From assembly GCF_014268595.2 (NCBI RefSeq), contig NZ_CP077091.1, positions 3,498,001-3,562,000 on the forward strand: DNA of 64,000 nucleotides, read 5' to 3'. The notes under the pieces were generated by a model. That model worked only from the letters and a program-made list of their open reading frames with translations. It made no database searches and was not told where the DNA came from. This document shows positions 32,441 to 41,893 of the stretch, piece by piece. The position numbers were made by a program, and so were the translations under genes. This DNA is from Pseudomonas hamedanensis. GTDB taxonomy: Bacteria > Pseudomonadota > Gammaproteobacteria > Pseudomonadales > Pseudomonadaceae. How positions within the stretch are numbered: the first letter of the stretch is position 1; each line of letters opens with the position of its first letter.

Positions 32441-35086
32441 ATGCAAGACCTCGATCCCGTCGAAACCCAGGAATGGCTGGACGCCCTGGAATCGGTTCTC
32501 GACAAAGAAGGCGAAGACCGTGCTCACTATCTGATGACCCGTATGGGTGAACTGGCGACCCGCAGCGGTTCGCAGCTCCCTTACGCCATCACCACGCCTT
32601 ACCGCAACACGATCCCCGTGACCCACGAAGCACGCATGCCTGGCGACCTGTTCATGGAACGCCGCATTCGCTCGCTGGTACGCTGGAACGCGATGGCCAT
32701 GGTAATGCGCACAAACCTGCGAGATTCGGACCTGGGCGGTCACATCTCCAGCTTCGCTTCCAGTGCGACCCTGTATGACATCGGCTTCAACTACTTCTTC
32801 CAGGCCCCGACCGACGAACACGGCGGCGACCTGATCTACTTCCAGGGCCACACCTCGCCAGGCGTTTACGCCCGTGCATTCATGGAAGGCCGCATCACTG
32901 AAGACCAGATGAACAACTTCCGCCAGGAAGTCGACGGTCAGGGCCTGTCGTCCTACCCGCACCCTTGGCTGATGCCTGATTTCTGGCAGTTCCCGACCGT
33001 ATCGATGGGTCTGGGTCCGATCCAGGCGATCTACCAGGCGCGCTTCATGAAGTACCTGGAACACCGCGGTTTCATCCAGCCGGGCAAACAGAAAGTCTGG
33101 TGCTTCCTGGGCGATGGCGAGTGCGACGAGCCGGAATCCCTGGGCGCGATCTCCCTGGCCGGCCGCGAGAAGCTGGACAACCTGATTTTCGTCATCAACT
33201 GCAACCTGCAGCGCCTCGACGGCCCGGTTCGCGGCAACGGCAAGATCATCCAAGAACTCGAAGGCGTGTTCCGCGGTGCCCAGTGGAACGTGACCAAAGT
33301 CATCTGGGGCCGTTTCTGGGACCCACTGCTGGCCAAAGACGTCGACGGTATCCTGCAACGCCGCATGGACGAAGTCATCGACGGCGAGTACCAGAACTAC
33401 AAAGCCAAAGACGGCGCGTTCGTGCGTGAGCACTTCTTCAACACGCCTGAACTCAAGGCGATGGTTGCAGACTTGTCCGACGACGAGATCTGGAAACTCA
33501 ACCGTGGCGGCCACGACCCGTACAAGGTCTACGCGGCGTACCACGAAGCGGTCAACCACAAAGAACAACCGACCGTCATCCTCGCCAAGACCATCAAGGG
33601 TTATGGCACCGGTGCCGGCGAAGCGAAAAACACTGCGCACAACACCAAGAAGGTTGACGTCGAGAGCCTGAAGCTGTTCCGCGACCGCTTCGACATTCCG
33701 GTCAAGGACGAAGAGCTGGAGAACCTGCCGTTCTTCAAGCCGGAGCCGAACAGCGCCGAAGGCCGTTACCTCGCCGAGCGTCGTGCTGCCCTGGGCGGTT
33801 TCGTGCCTCAGCGCCGCGCACAGAGCTTCAGCGTACCGACCCCGGATCTGGACACCCTCAAGGCCATCCTCGATGGCTCGGGCGACCGCGAAATCTCCAC
33901 CACCATGGCCTTCGTGCGGATCCTTGCGCAACTGGTCAAGGACAAGGAAATCGGCCCGCGCATCGTTCCGATCATCCCGGACGAAGCCCGTACCTTCGGT
34001 ATGGAAGGCATGTTCCGCCAGCTGGGCATCTACTCCTCCGTCGGCCAGCTCTACGAGCCAGTCGATAAAGACCAGGTGATGTTCTACAAGGAAGACCAGA
34101 AAGGTCAGATCCTTGAAGAAGGCATCAACGAAGCGGGCGCCATGAGCTCGTTCATCGCTGCCGGTACTTCGTACTCCAGCCACAACCAGCCGATGCTGCC
34201 GTTCTACATCTTCTATTCGATGTTCGGCTTCCAGCGGATCGGCGATCTAGCCTGGGCCGCTGGCGACAGCCGTACCCGTGGCTTCCTGATCGGCGGCACC
34301 GCCGGCCGTACCACCCTGAACGGTGAAGGCCTGCAGCACGAAGACGGTCACAGCCACCTGCTGGCCGCGACCATCCCGAACTGCCGCACCTACGATCCGA
34401 CCTACGGCTACGAGCTGGCGGTGATCATTCAGGACGGCATGAAGAAGATGACCGAAGAGCAACAGGACATCTTCTATTACATCACCGTGATGAACGAGTC
34501 GTACCAGCAGCCAGCCATGCCGGCCGGTGCCGAAGAAGGCATCAAGAAAGGCATGTATCTGCTCGAAGAAGACACTCGCGATGCGGCGCACCACGTTCAG
34601 TTGATGGGCTCCGGCACCATCCTGCGCGAAGTGCGTGAAGCGGCGAAGATCCTGCGTGAAGAGTTCAACGTCGGCGCTGACGTGTGGAGTGTTACCAGCT
34701 TCAACGAACTGCGTCGTGACGGCCTGGCCGTAGAGCGCAGCAACCGTCTCAAGCCTGGCCAGAAGCCTAAGCTGAGCTACGTCGAAGAGTGCCTGAACGG
34801 CCGTAAAGGCCCGGTCATCGCCTCTACCGACTACATGAAACTGTTCGCCGAGCAGATCCGTCAGTGGGTTCCGTCCAAGGAATTCAAAGTCTTGGGCACC
34901 GACGGTTTCGGCCGCAGCGACAGCCGCAAGAAACTGCGTCATTTCTTCGAAGTCGACCGTCATTTCGTGGTGTTGGCAGCCCTGGAAGCACTGGCTGACC
35001 GTGGTGATATCGAACCTAAAGTGGTGGCCGAGGCCATCGTCAAGTTCGGCATCGACCCGGAAAAACGCAACCCACTGGACTGCTGA
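32441..35086 (+). CDS. aceE: Pyruvate dehydrogenase E1 component (homodimeric type)
   Basis: Decarboxylates pyruvate with thiamine diphosphate and acetylates the lipoyl groups of AceF. It is 881 residues, the single-chain E1 size. The ThDP motif is CFLGDGECDEPESLGAISLA (about residue 222, GDG) continuing to FVINCNLQRLDGPVRGNGK; further blocks are IWGRFWDPLLAKDVDGILQR and GTAGRTTLNGEGLQHEDGHS, the latter with the conserved EGLQHEDGHS of the active-site loop. GGAGCAAGCC precedes the ATG. It is followed 11 bp later by aceF with a GTG start. Expression is probably set by the twin palindromes at 32263-32329. Confidence 0.98.
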   Translation: MQDLDPVETQEWLDALESVLDKEGEDRAHYLMTRMGELATRSGSQLPYAITTPYRNTIPVTHEARMPGDLFMERRIRSLVRWNAMAMVMRTNLRDSDLGGHISSFASSATLYDIGFNYFFQAPTDEHGGDLIYFQGHTSPGVYARAFMEGRITEDQMNNFRQEVDGQGLSSYPHPWLMPDFWQFPTVSMGLGPIQAIYQARFMKYLEHRGFIQPGKQKVWCFLGDGECDEPESLGAISLAGREKLDNLIFVINCNLQRLDGPVRGNGKIIQELEGVFRGAQWNVTKVIWGRFWDPLLAKDVDGILQRRMDEVIDGEYQNYKAKDGAFVREHFFNTPELKAMVADLSDDEIWKLNRGGHDPYKVYAAYHEAVNHKEQPTVILAKTIKGYGTGAGEAKNTAHNTKKVDVESLKLFRDRFDIPVKDEELENLPFFKPEPNSAEGRYLAERRAALGGFVPQRRAQSFSVPTPDLDTLKAILDGSGDREISTTMAFVRILAQLVKDKEIGPRIVPIIPDEARTFGMEGMFRQLGIYSSVGQLYEPVDKDQVMFYKEDQKGQILEEGINEAGAMSSFIAAGTSYSSHNQPMLPFYIFYSMFGFQRIGDLAWAAGDSRTRGFLIGGTAGRTTLNGEGLQHEDGHSHLLAATIPNCRTYDPTYGYELAVIIQDGMKKMTEEQQDIFYYITVMNESYQQPAMPAGAEEGIKKGMYLLEEDTRDAAHHVQLMGSGTILREVREAAKILREEFNVGADVWSVTSFNELRRDGLAVERSNRLKPGQKPKLSYVEECLNGRKGPVIASTDYMKLFAEQIRQWVPSKEFKVLGTDGFGRSDSRKKLRHFFEVDRHFVVLAALEALADRGDIEPKVVAEAIVKFGIDPEKRNPLDC

Positions 35087-35097
35087 GGAGACATTTT

Positions 35098-37050
35098 GTG
35101 AGCGAACTCATTCGCGTACCTGACATCGGCAGCGGTGAAGGTGAAGTAATTGAACTGTTTGTGAAGGTCGGCGACCGTATCGAAGCCGATCAGAGCATCC
35201 TGACCCTGGAATCGGACAAGGCCAGCATGGAAGTGCCCGCCCCGAAGGCCGGCGTCATCAAGAGCCTGAAAGTGAAGCTGGGCGACCGCTTGAAAGAAGG
35301 CGACGAACTGCTGGAGCTGGAAGTCGAGGGCGCCGCTGAAGCCGCCCCGGCCCCCGCTGCTGCGCCAGCCGCCAAAACTGAAGAAAAACCTGCTGCCGCA
35401 CCTGCTGCCGCCGCACCCGCCGCTGCTCCTGCTGCCGCTTCGGTACAGCAAGTGCATGTGCCGGACATCGGTTCGTCGGGCAAGGCGCAGATCATCGAGA
35501 TACAAGTCAAGGTCGGCGACACCGTCGAGGCTGACCAATCGCTGATCACGCTTGAATCCGACAAGGCGAGCATGGAAATCCCGTCGCCTGCCGCTGGCGT
35601 GGTCAAGGCCATCAGCGTCAAGCTCAACGACGAAGTCGGCACCGGCGACCTGATTCTGGATCTGGAAGTGGCAGGTGCTGCGGCCCCTGCTGCTGCCGCT
35701 CCGGCTCAGGCTGCCGCGCCTGCTGCTGCCGCTGCGCCAGCCCCGGCGGCGGCTCCGGCCGCGCCGGCCGCTGACACTGTTCAGGACATTCATGTCCCGG
35801 ACATCGGTTCGGCAGGCAAGGCGAAGATCATCGAAGTGCTGGTCAAGGCGGGCGATACCGTCGAAGCCGACCAGTCGCTGATCACCCTGGAATCCGACAA
35901 GGCGAGCATGGAAATTCCATCGCCTGCCGCCGGCGTGGTCGAAAGCGTTTCGATCAAGCTGGATGACGAAGTGGGCACCGGCGATCTGATTCTGAAGCTG
36001 AAAGTCAAAGGCGCGGCACCTGCTGCTGCCCCGGCTCCAGCGGCTGCGCCAAGCGCTCCGGCCCCTGCCGCTGCTGCTCCGGCTGCACCGGCTGCCGCCG
36101 CCGCTCCAGCCGCTGCACCGGCCAAGCCAGGCGCGAAAGTTCACGCCGGCCCCGCCGTGCGTCAACTGGCCCGTGAGTTCGGCGTCGAGCTGAGCGCCGT
36201 CGGCGCCAGCGGTCCGCACGGTCGCATCCTGAAAGAAGACGTGCAGGTTTACGTCAAGGCAATGATGCAGAAGGCCAAGGAAGCACCGGCCGCTGCTGGC
36301 GCTACCGGTGGCGCGGGCATCCCGCCGATCCCGGTCGTCGACTTCAGCCGTTTCGGCGAAATCGAAGAAGTGCCGATGACCCGCCTGATGCAGGTCGGCG
36401 CGGCCAACCTGCACCGCAGCTGGCTGAACGTGCCACACGTGACGCAATTCGACTCGGCAGATATCACCGAGCTGGAAGCCTTCCGTGTCGCGCAAAAAGC
36501 CGTGGCCGAGAAGGCTGGCGTCAAACTGACCATCCTGCCGCTGCTGCTCAAGACCTGCGCGCATTTGCTCAAGGAATTGCCGGACTTCAACAGTTCGCTG
36601 GCACCAAGCGGCAAGGCGATCATCCGCAAGAAATACGTGAACATCGGCTTCGCCGTCGACACCCCGGATGGCCTGCTCGTACCGGTCATCAAGAACGTCG
36701 ACCAGAAGAGCCTGCTGCAACTGGCGGCCGAAGCGGCTTCGCTGGCTGAGAAAGCCCGCACCAAGAAGCTGTCCTCGGACGAGATGCAAGGCGCCTGTTT
36801 CACCATTTCCAGCCTCGGTCACATTGGCGGCACCGGCTTCACGCCGATCGTCAACGCGCCGGAAGTGGCGATCCTCGGTGTTTCCAAGGCTACCATCCAG
36901 CCTGTCTGGGATGGCAAAGCCTTTCAGCCGAAGCTGATGCTGCCATTGTCGCTGTCCTACGATCACCGCGTGATCAATGGTGCAGCAGCAGCACGCTTCA
37001 CCCAGCGTCTGGGCAGCCTGTTGGGCGACATCCGCACGATCCTGCTGTAA
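35098..37050 (+). CDS. aceF: Dihydrolipoyllysine acetyltransferase (PDH E2) with three lipoyl domains
   Basis: Core of the pyruvate dehydrogenase complex. It is 650 residues from a GTG start at 35098 behind GAGGAG. Three lipoyl domains each carry the lysine-attachment motif: TLESDKASMEVP (about residue 41), then TLESDKASMEIP at about 159 and again at about 266. Ala/Pro-rich linkers join them. The peripheral subunit-binding domain is HAGPAVRQLAREFGVELSAV (about 348-385) and the catalytic domain ends with LSYDHRVINGAAAARF, the DHRxxxG acetyltransferase site. Lipoyl domains 2 and 3 are nearly identical over about 50 residues, so this is a recent duplication compared with domain 1. E3 is not encoded here. 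Confidence 0.97.
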   Translation: MSELIRVPDIGSGEGEVIELFVKVGDRIEADQSILTLESDKASMEVPAPKAGVIKSLKVKLGDRLKEGDELLELEVEGAAEAAPAPAAAPAAKTEEKPAAAPAAAAPAAAPAAASVQQVHVPDIGSSGKAQIIEIQVKVGDTVEADQSLITLESDKASMEIPSPAAGVVKAISVKLNDEVGTGDLILDLEVAGAAAPAAAAPAQAAAPAAAAAPAPAAAPAAPAADTVQDIHVPDIGSAGKAKIIEVLVKAGDTVEADQSLITLESDKASMEIPSPAAGVVESVSIKLDDEVGTGDLILKLKVKGAAPAAAPAPAAAPSAPAPAAAAPAAPAAAAAPAAAPAKPGAKVHAGPAVRQLAREFGVELSAVGASGPHGRILKEDVQVYVKAMMQKAKEAPAAAGATGGAGIPPIPVVDFSRFGEIEEVPMTRLMQVGAANLHRSWLNVPHVTQFDSADITELEAFRVAQKAVAEKAGVKLTILPLLLKTCAHLLKELPDFNSSLAPSGKAIIRKKYVNIGFAVDTPDGLLVPVIKNVDQKSLLQLAAEAASLAEKARTKKLSSDEMQGACFTISSLGHIGGTGFTPIVNAPEVAILGVSKATIQPVWDGKAFQPKLMLPLSLSYDHRVINGAAAARFTQRLGSLLGDIRTILL

Positions 37051-37053
37051 CTC

Positions 37054-37083
37054 AAACGGCCCTCCAGCCACGGAGGGCCGTTT
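37054..37083 (+). terminator. Hairpin terminator after aceF
   Basis: AAACGGCCCTCC-AGCCAC-GGAGGGCCGTTT is a perfect 12-bp stem with a 6-nt loop four bases after the aceF stop codon. Its T-run is short, so it may act together with the next hairpin at 37119-37148. Confidence 0.8.
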
Positions 37084-37118
37084 GCTGCACCCTTTCGAGC
37101 GCCACACGCTCGTACCTC

Positions 37119-37148
37119 AACCCCGTCAGTTTGGCGGGGCTTTTTTTT
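37119..37148 (+). terminator. Rho-independent terminator after aceF
   Basis: CCCCGTCAGTTTGGCGGGG is a GC stem immediately followed by eight T residues (37141-37148), a standard intrinsic terminator. The following 170 bp to 37326 is AT-rich with no gene seen and no other motif recognised. Confidence 0.88.
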
Positions 37149-37326
37149 GCCTGAAGAAAACCACCCCGCATATTTCCCACAAGTAGCGCTGACATCGGCC
37201 ACAAGCTGCGTCAACTTCACGCCAATATTTTTATTCGCCACACAACTAACCTTAAACAGCAAAGCCAACTAACAATGCCGCGCAAAAACTTTAACTTTAT
37301 TCAGCCTTCATTCGAATGGATTCGAC

Positions 37327-38724
37327 ATGTTAAAACCGACCATTGGCCCGATCATCGGCCACGTTACAACTAACCACGCGCGAATATTTATTCGCGGTAA
37401 TTCACAACACAACGCACTGGTATTTGCCGCCCTGCGTTATCGCACATACGGAACAACACAATGGGCAAAGCCTGTTTTCGTGCAGCTCAGTGAACGGCGT
37501 GATATGTCCGATGTTTTCGCGCTCAACAACTTGAGTAGCGATACCGAATACGAATACCAGACAGGCTGGTTCAGCCCGATGAGTCCGGTACATACCAAGG
37601 ACAGCGTCGCAGAGTTGCCCCTGCAGTGGCCACGGGAAACCTACCGCCTGCGCACACGTTCCACTAAGCCCGTGCAATCCAGAGCTTACATAGTCGGATC
37701 GTGCCGCTATTTGCGCATGACCGCCGGCATCGCCTCGCTGCCGCAACTGGGCGACCGTATATTCGCTTCGATCAACCAATTGATTGAAGGCGCACAACCG
37801 CCGATCAGCGCAACATTGATGACCGGCGATCAAATCTATGTTGACGACTTGAACGTGATTGCCCCGGACCGGGAATACAAAGACATACTTGCAAAATACC
37901 GGGCAGCCTTTTCACAACCCAACATCCAACGCCTGATGTCCGGCACATCGACTTACATGATCCTCGACGATCATGAAATCGAAGACAACTGGCCGGCCAA
38001 CGCAAGCAAGTCCGACAGCGACTTGTATCGCAATGCCATGGCCGCCTACGAGTTGTATCAGGTCAGCCACAGCCCGGCCCATGAACTAACTTCTACTGGC
38101 CAGATAAACCATGCCAAACTTGATCATTACTGGTATCAGTTCAGCGACGGTGATATCGAATGGTTTGTCACCGACAGCCGCACGCGGCGTAACTTGTCGG
38201 CCGATGACCGACGCGTTCTGGATGCAGAACAGGAACAGGCGCTGCTCAAATGGCTGATAAACAGCCCTGCGCGCGTCAAGTTTGTGGTAACCAGCGTGAT
38301 GTTCTATCCGGATCGCAAACTCGACGGCAACGACGCCTGGAAGAGCTTTCCCGAGCAACGTCTGCGCCTGCTGGAAACCATCCGTACCCGGCGGATCAAG
38401 AACGTCGTGTTCGTCTCGGGCGATGTTCACGGCTCGCTCACCAGTCGCCTGACTCACAGCAACGACCCGGATTTCGAAGTTCACACCATCGTCTCTTCAC
38501 CGCTGTGCAACAGCAAGCTGTTGCCCTATGCCAAGGCGTCAACGTTCATCCTTGATAAACCTCTGGCGCGCACGGCGGCGGGGGATTATCTGCAGGAGTT
38601 GACCAGTAAGGTGGTGAGTGAGGACAACTTTGCGCACGTGGTCGTCGATGCTGACCGGATTGTGGTGAATTACCATGATCGCGATGGCAAACCGCTGCAG
38701 TCGATCACGCTGAAACTGCGCTGA
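37327..38724 (+). CDS. PhoD-like alkaline phosphatase / phosphodiesterase family protein
   Basis: A 465-residue metallophosphatase. Metal-binding motifs in order are ATLMTGDQIYVDDLNV (about residue 166), YMILDDHEIEDNWPANAS (about 217) and KNVVFVSGDVHGSLTSRL (about 362). It lacks a Tat (RR) or Sec signal peptide, unlike classical PhoD, so it may act in the cytoplasm or be misplaced at its start. The N-terminal domain (about 1-100) is a fibronectin-like fold in this family. Neighbours aceF and dipA are adjacent in P. aeruginosa and P. putida as I recall, so this gene is an insertion between them; its first 150 bp and upstream region are clearly richer in A+T than the surroundings. The phosphoester substrate is unknown. 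Confidence 0.8.
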   Translation: MLKPTIGPIIGHVTTNHARIFIRGNSQHNALVFAALRYRTYGTTQWAKPVFVQLSERRDMSDVFALNNLSSDTEYEYQTGWFSPMSPVHTKDSVAELPLQWPRETYRLRTRSTKPVQSRAYIVGSCRYLRMTAGIASLPQLGDRIFASINQLIEGAQPPISATLMTGDQIYVDDLNVIAPDREYKDILAKYRAAFSQPNIQRLMSGTSTYMILDDHEIEDNWPANASKSDSDLYRNAMAAYELYQVSHSPAHELTSTGQINHAKLDHYWYQFSDGDIEWFVTDSRTRRNLSADDRRVLDAEQEQALLKWLINSPARVKFVVTSVMFYPDRKLDGNDAWKSFPEQRLRLLETIRTRRIKNVVFVSGDVHGSLTSRLTHSNDPDFEVHTIVSSPLCNSKLLPYAKASTFILDKPLARTAAGDYLQELTSKVVSEDNFAHVVVDADRIVVNYHDRDGKPLQSITLKLR

Positions 38725-38734
38725 AACCCAAAAA

Positions 38735-38800
38735 ATCGCAGCCTTCGGCAGCTTCTACATAGGTATGCGTTCCCTGTCGGGGCTGCCGAAGGCTGCGATC
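38735..38800. repeat. Inverted repeat (ATCGCAGCCTTCGGCAGC type) after the PhoD-like gene
   Basis: ATCGCAGCCTTCGGCAGC (38735-38752) and GCTGCCGAAGGCTGCGAT (38782-38799) are perfect 18-bp inverted arms. The element is of a repeat type spread through fluorescent pseudomonads and could also end transcription of the phosphatase gene. A diverged half copy (AGCTGCCGAAGGCTCGGGCC) occurs at 42690-42709. Confidence 0.8.
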
Positions 38801-38977
38801 ATTTGATCTTTTCTGACACCCGCTGGAGAAATGTTTGTTGCAGCCGACATATTCTTATAGCACTTGGCCTTCATCTCTCTTGTCAGTCAGTGCCGCAATG
38901 ATGCAACCTTGCCGCAGGCAACAGTAAAGAGGGCGAGAGCCCGGCGCGTTCAGCATATTTCCAAGCGAGTTTCCTTG

Positions 38978-41674
38978 ATGAAAAGCCAACCCGATGCCGC
39001 CAGCCGTATGGCGGCCGAGGTAGTGACGCAGTTGCCTGTGCCCTCGCGGCTCGGCATGCTGCGTTTCGAGCGCTTGAATGAAGCAAGCTGGGCGATGCTG
39101 TTCCTCGATCCCAACTGCGAACGCCAGTTCGGTCAGCCGGCCGTGGAATTGTGCGCACTGGTCGGTTCGCCCTACGCCAGCCTCATGGAGCCCGAAGCGC
39201 GCTATCAACTGCACGACGCCATCCAGCAGCAATTGACTACCAGCCCCCACTATCTGGTGCGCTACACGCTGCACACCGTGGCCGGGGCCTTGAGCATCCT
39301 GGAACTCGGCGAAGCGTACCGACAACACAACCGGCACTTGCTGCGCGGCTATTTGCTGGCGGTCGATGACGTGTACGACGACGCGCCGACCTTGCCATCG
39401 GTCGACCTGGAAACCCAGAATTCCCGCCTGCAGATCGCGCTGGAGCTGAACCAGCGCGCCCAGCAGGAACAACTGCAACATCTGGAACGCGTGCGCGCCC
39501 AGCAAGACTTGATTCTACTACTCGCCCGGCAGCGCTACAGCACTCACAATTCGCTGCAAGAAGCCGCCGAACTGATCACCCGCTGCGCCTGCGATATCTA
39601 TGAGATCGACTCAGCCAGCCTGTGGAATCTCGAAGGCCAGCACTTGCTGCCGATCTCGGCCTACCATCGGGCGACCCAGGAATACATCCTGCCAGACGCC
39701 ATCGACATCAGCGGCTTCCCTGACTACATGGAAGCGCTGCACAGTAGCCGCGCCATCGATGCCCACAACGCCTTGCATGACCCGCGCACCCGCGAGATGG
39801 CTGAGGCAATGCGCTCGCGTGACGTCAATGCCATGCTCGATGCGAGCATCCGCGTCGACGGGCAGGTTGTCGGCGTGCTGTGCCTGGAGCAGACCGGTGT
39901 GACCCGCGCCTGGCAGTCCGACGAAATTGCCTTTGCCGGTGAACTGGCCGACCAGTTCGCGCAAGTGATCAACAACCACAACCGCCGCACTGCCACCAGT
40001 GCCCTGCACTTGTTCCAGCGCGCAGTCGAGCAAAGTGCCAACGCCTTTTTGCTGGTCAATTGCGACGGCGTGGTCGAATACGTCAACCCGAGCTTCACCG
40101 CGATCACCCAATACACCACCGAAGAAGTTCACGGCCAGCGCCTGTCCGAGCTGCCGGCTCTGGAAAACCTTAGCGAGTTGCTGTTCGACGCGCCCTCGGC
40201 GCTGGCGCAGAGCAACAGTTGGCAGGGCGAATTCAAAAGCCGACGCAAGAATCTCGAACCGTACTGGGGCCAGCTGTCGATCTCCAAGGTCTACGGTGAC
40301 AACCGCGAACTGACGCATTACATCGGCATCTACGAAGACATCACCCAGACCAAACTGGCGCAACAGCGTATCGAGCGCCTGGCCTACACCGACAACCTGA
40401 CCAACCTCGGTAACCGCCCGGCGTTTATCCGCAACCTGGACGAGCGTTTCGCCCGTGACAGCGACACGCCGATCAGCCTGTTGCTGGTGGACATCGACAA
40501 CTTCAAGCGGATCAACGACAGCCTCGGCCACCAGACCGGCGACAAGCTGTTGATCAGCCTGGCCCGGCGTCTGCGCAACAGCCTCAGCCCGAGCGGCAGC
40601 CTTGCCCGCTTCGCCAGTAACGAGTTCGCCGTGCTGCTCGACAATACCGGCCTTGAGGCCGGCCAACAGATCGCCAGCCAGTTGCTGATGACCCTCGACA
40701 AGCCGATGTTCGTCGACAATCAGTTGATCAGTGTCACCGGCTCCGTGGGCCTGGCCTGCGCACCCCTGCACGGGCGCGATCCGCAAACCCTGATGCGCAA
40801 CGCCGGTCTGGCACTGCACAAGGCCAAGGCCAACGGCAAGCATCAGGTGCAGGTATTCACCGAAGCATTGAACGCCGAGGCCAGTTACAAACTGTTCGTC
40901 GAGAACAACCTGCGCCGCGCCCTGACGCAGAACGAACTGGACGTGTTCTATCAGCCCAAGCTGTGCCTGCGCAGTGGGCGCCTGCTGGGCATGGAGGCGC
41001 TGCTGCGCTGGAATCACCCGGAGCGTGGCATGATCCGCCCGGACCAGTTCATCAGCGTTGCTGAAGAGACCGGTCTGATCATTCCGATCGGCAAGTGGAT
41101 CGCGCGTCAGGCCTGCCGCATGAGCAAAGCCCTGACCGCCGCCGGCCTGGGCAACCTGCAAGTGGCGATCAATCTGTCGCCAAAACAGTTCTCCGACCCT
41201 GACCTGGTCGCCTCCATCGCCAACATCCTCAAGGAAGAAGCGCTGCCGGCAAAACTGCTGGAACTGGAGCTGACCGAAGGCCTGCTGCTGGAAGCCACCG
41301 AAGACACGCACTTGCAGCTCGACCAGCTCAAGCGTCTGGGCCTGACCCTGGCCATGGACGACTTCGGTACCGGTTACTCGTCGCTGAGCTATCTGAAAAA
41401 ATTCCCCATCGACATCATCAAGATCGATCGCAGCTTTATCCACGAAATCCCCGACAACCAGGACGACATGGAAATCACCTCCGCCGTGATCGCCATGGCC
41501 CACAACCTCAAACTCAAGGTCGTGGCCGAAGGCATCGAGACCGCCGAGCAACTGGCCTTTCTGCGCCGGCATCGTTGCGACGTCGGCCAGGGCTACCTCT
41601 TCGACCGACCGATTCCCGGTGCCGAACTGATCCAGGCGCTCAAGCGCTATCCGCGCGGGCCGCTTTGCCTCTGA
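38978..41674 (+). CDS. dipA: GAF-PAS-GGDEF-EAL c-di-GMP phosphodiesterase (DipA-like)
   Basis: An 898-residue protein matching P. aeruginosa DipA (PA5017), a c-di-GMP phosphodiesterase needed for biofilm dispersion, by length, domain order and place next to aceF and msrA. Domains are GAF (about 187-330), PAS (about 341-460, VEYVNPSFTAITQYT), a GGDEF-type domain (about 465-640) and an EAL domain (about 648-890). The GGDEF signature is replaced by ASNEF at residues 546-550, so cyclase activity is not expected. The EAL domain keeps its catalytic residues: MEALLRW, INLSPKQF, LELTEG, MDDFGTGYSS, IKIDRSFI and VAEGIET. The ATG at 38978 was chosen over the open frame from 38864 because the added 38 residues carry no domain and family proteins start near here. 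Confidence 0.93.
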   Translation: MKSQPDAASRMAAEVVTQLPVPSRLGMLRFERLNEASWAMLFLDPNCERQFGQPAVELCALVGSPYASLMEPEARYQLHDAIQQQLTTSPHYLVRYTLHTVAGALSILELGEAYRQHNRHLLRGYLLAVDDVYDDAPTLPSVDLETQNSRLQIALELNQRAQQEQLQHLERVRAQQDLILLLARQRYSTHNSLQEAAELITRCACDIYEIDSASLWNLEGQHLLPISAYHRATQEYILPDAIDISGFPDYMEALHSSRAIDAHNALHDPRTREMAEAMRSRDVNAMLDASIRVDGQVVGVLCLEQTGVTRAWQSDEIAFAGELADQFAQVINNHNRRTATSALHLFQRAVEQSANAFLLVNCDGVVEYVNPSFTAITQYTTEEVHGQRLSELPALENLSELLFDAPSALAQSNSWQGEFKSRRKNLEPYWGQLSISKVYGDNRELTHYIGIYEDITQTKLAQQRIERLAYTDNLTNLGNRPAFIRNLDERFARDSDTPISLLLVDIDNFKRINDSLGHQTGDKLLISLARRLRNSLSPSGSLARFASNEFAVLLDNTGLEAGQQIASQLLMTLDKPMFVDNQLISVTGSVGLACAPLHGRDPQTLMRNAGLALHKAKANGKHQVQVFTEALNAEASYKLFVENNLRRALTQNELDVFYQPKLCLRSGRLLGMEALLRWNHPERGMIRPDQFISVAEETGLIIPIGKWIARQACRMSKALTAAGLGNLQVAINLSPKQFSDPDLVASIANILKEEALPAKLLELELTEGLLLEATEDTHLQLDQLKRLGLTLAMDDFGTGYSSLSYLKKFPIDIIKIDRSFIHEIPDNQDDMEITSAVIAMAHNLKLKVVAEGIETAEQLAFLRRHRCDVGQGYLFDRPIPGAELIQALKRYPRGPLCL

Positions 41675-41705
41675 AACACCTCAAATTCCAATTTGATGAA
41701 CGCCT

Positions 41706-41795
41706 CTGTGGGAGCGGGCTTGCTCGCGAAAGCGGTGTCATTCAGTGGATGCAGCCACTGACACACCACTTTCGCGAGCAAGCCCGCTCCCACAA
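41706..41795. repeat. REP pair (GTGGGAGCGGGCTTGCTCGCGAA family)
   Basis: CTGTGGGAGCGGGCTTGCTC (41706) and GAGCAAGCCCGCTCCCACAA (to 41795) are inverted arms around a short loop. This is the single-copy form of the unit found seven times at 28190-29095. Confidence 0.9.
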
Positions 41796-41893
41796 GGGTT
41801 ATATCCATATTTTTTGAGTAGTGATTAGTGCGGCATCATTCGGCACACTGGCGGTCTGACTTTTTACCCCCAACCTGACTGAGAGGAACGCTC

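Noticed and set aside
32273..34183. 636-codon open frame antisense to aceE
   Set aside because: High-GC codon usage of aceE creates open antisense frames; aceE is certain and the antisense product has no domain.
34960..37107. 715-codon open frame antisense to aceF
   Set aside because: Antisense of Ala/Pro-rich repeats, low-complexity Gly/Arg/Ser protein, no start signal; aceF is certain.
39611..41572. 653-codon open frame antisense to dipA
   Set aside because: Shadow of an established multidomain gene; product without recognisable domain.
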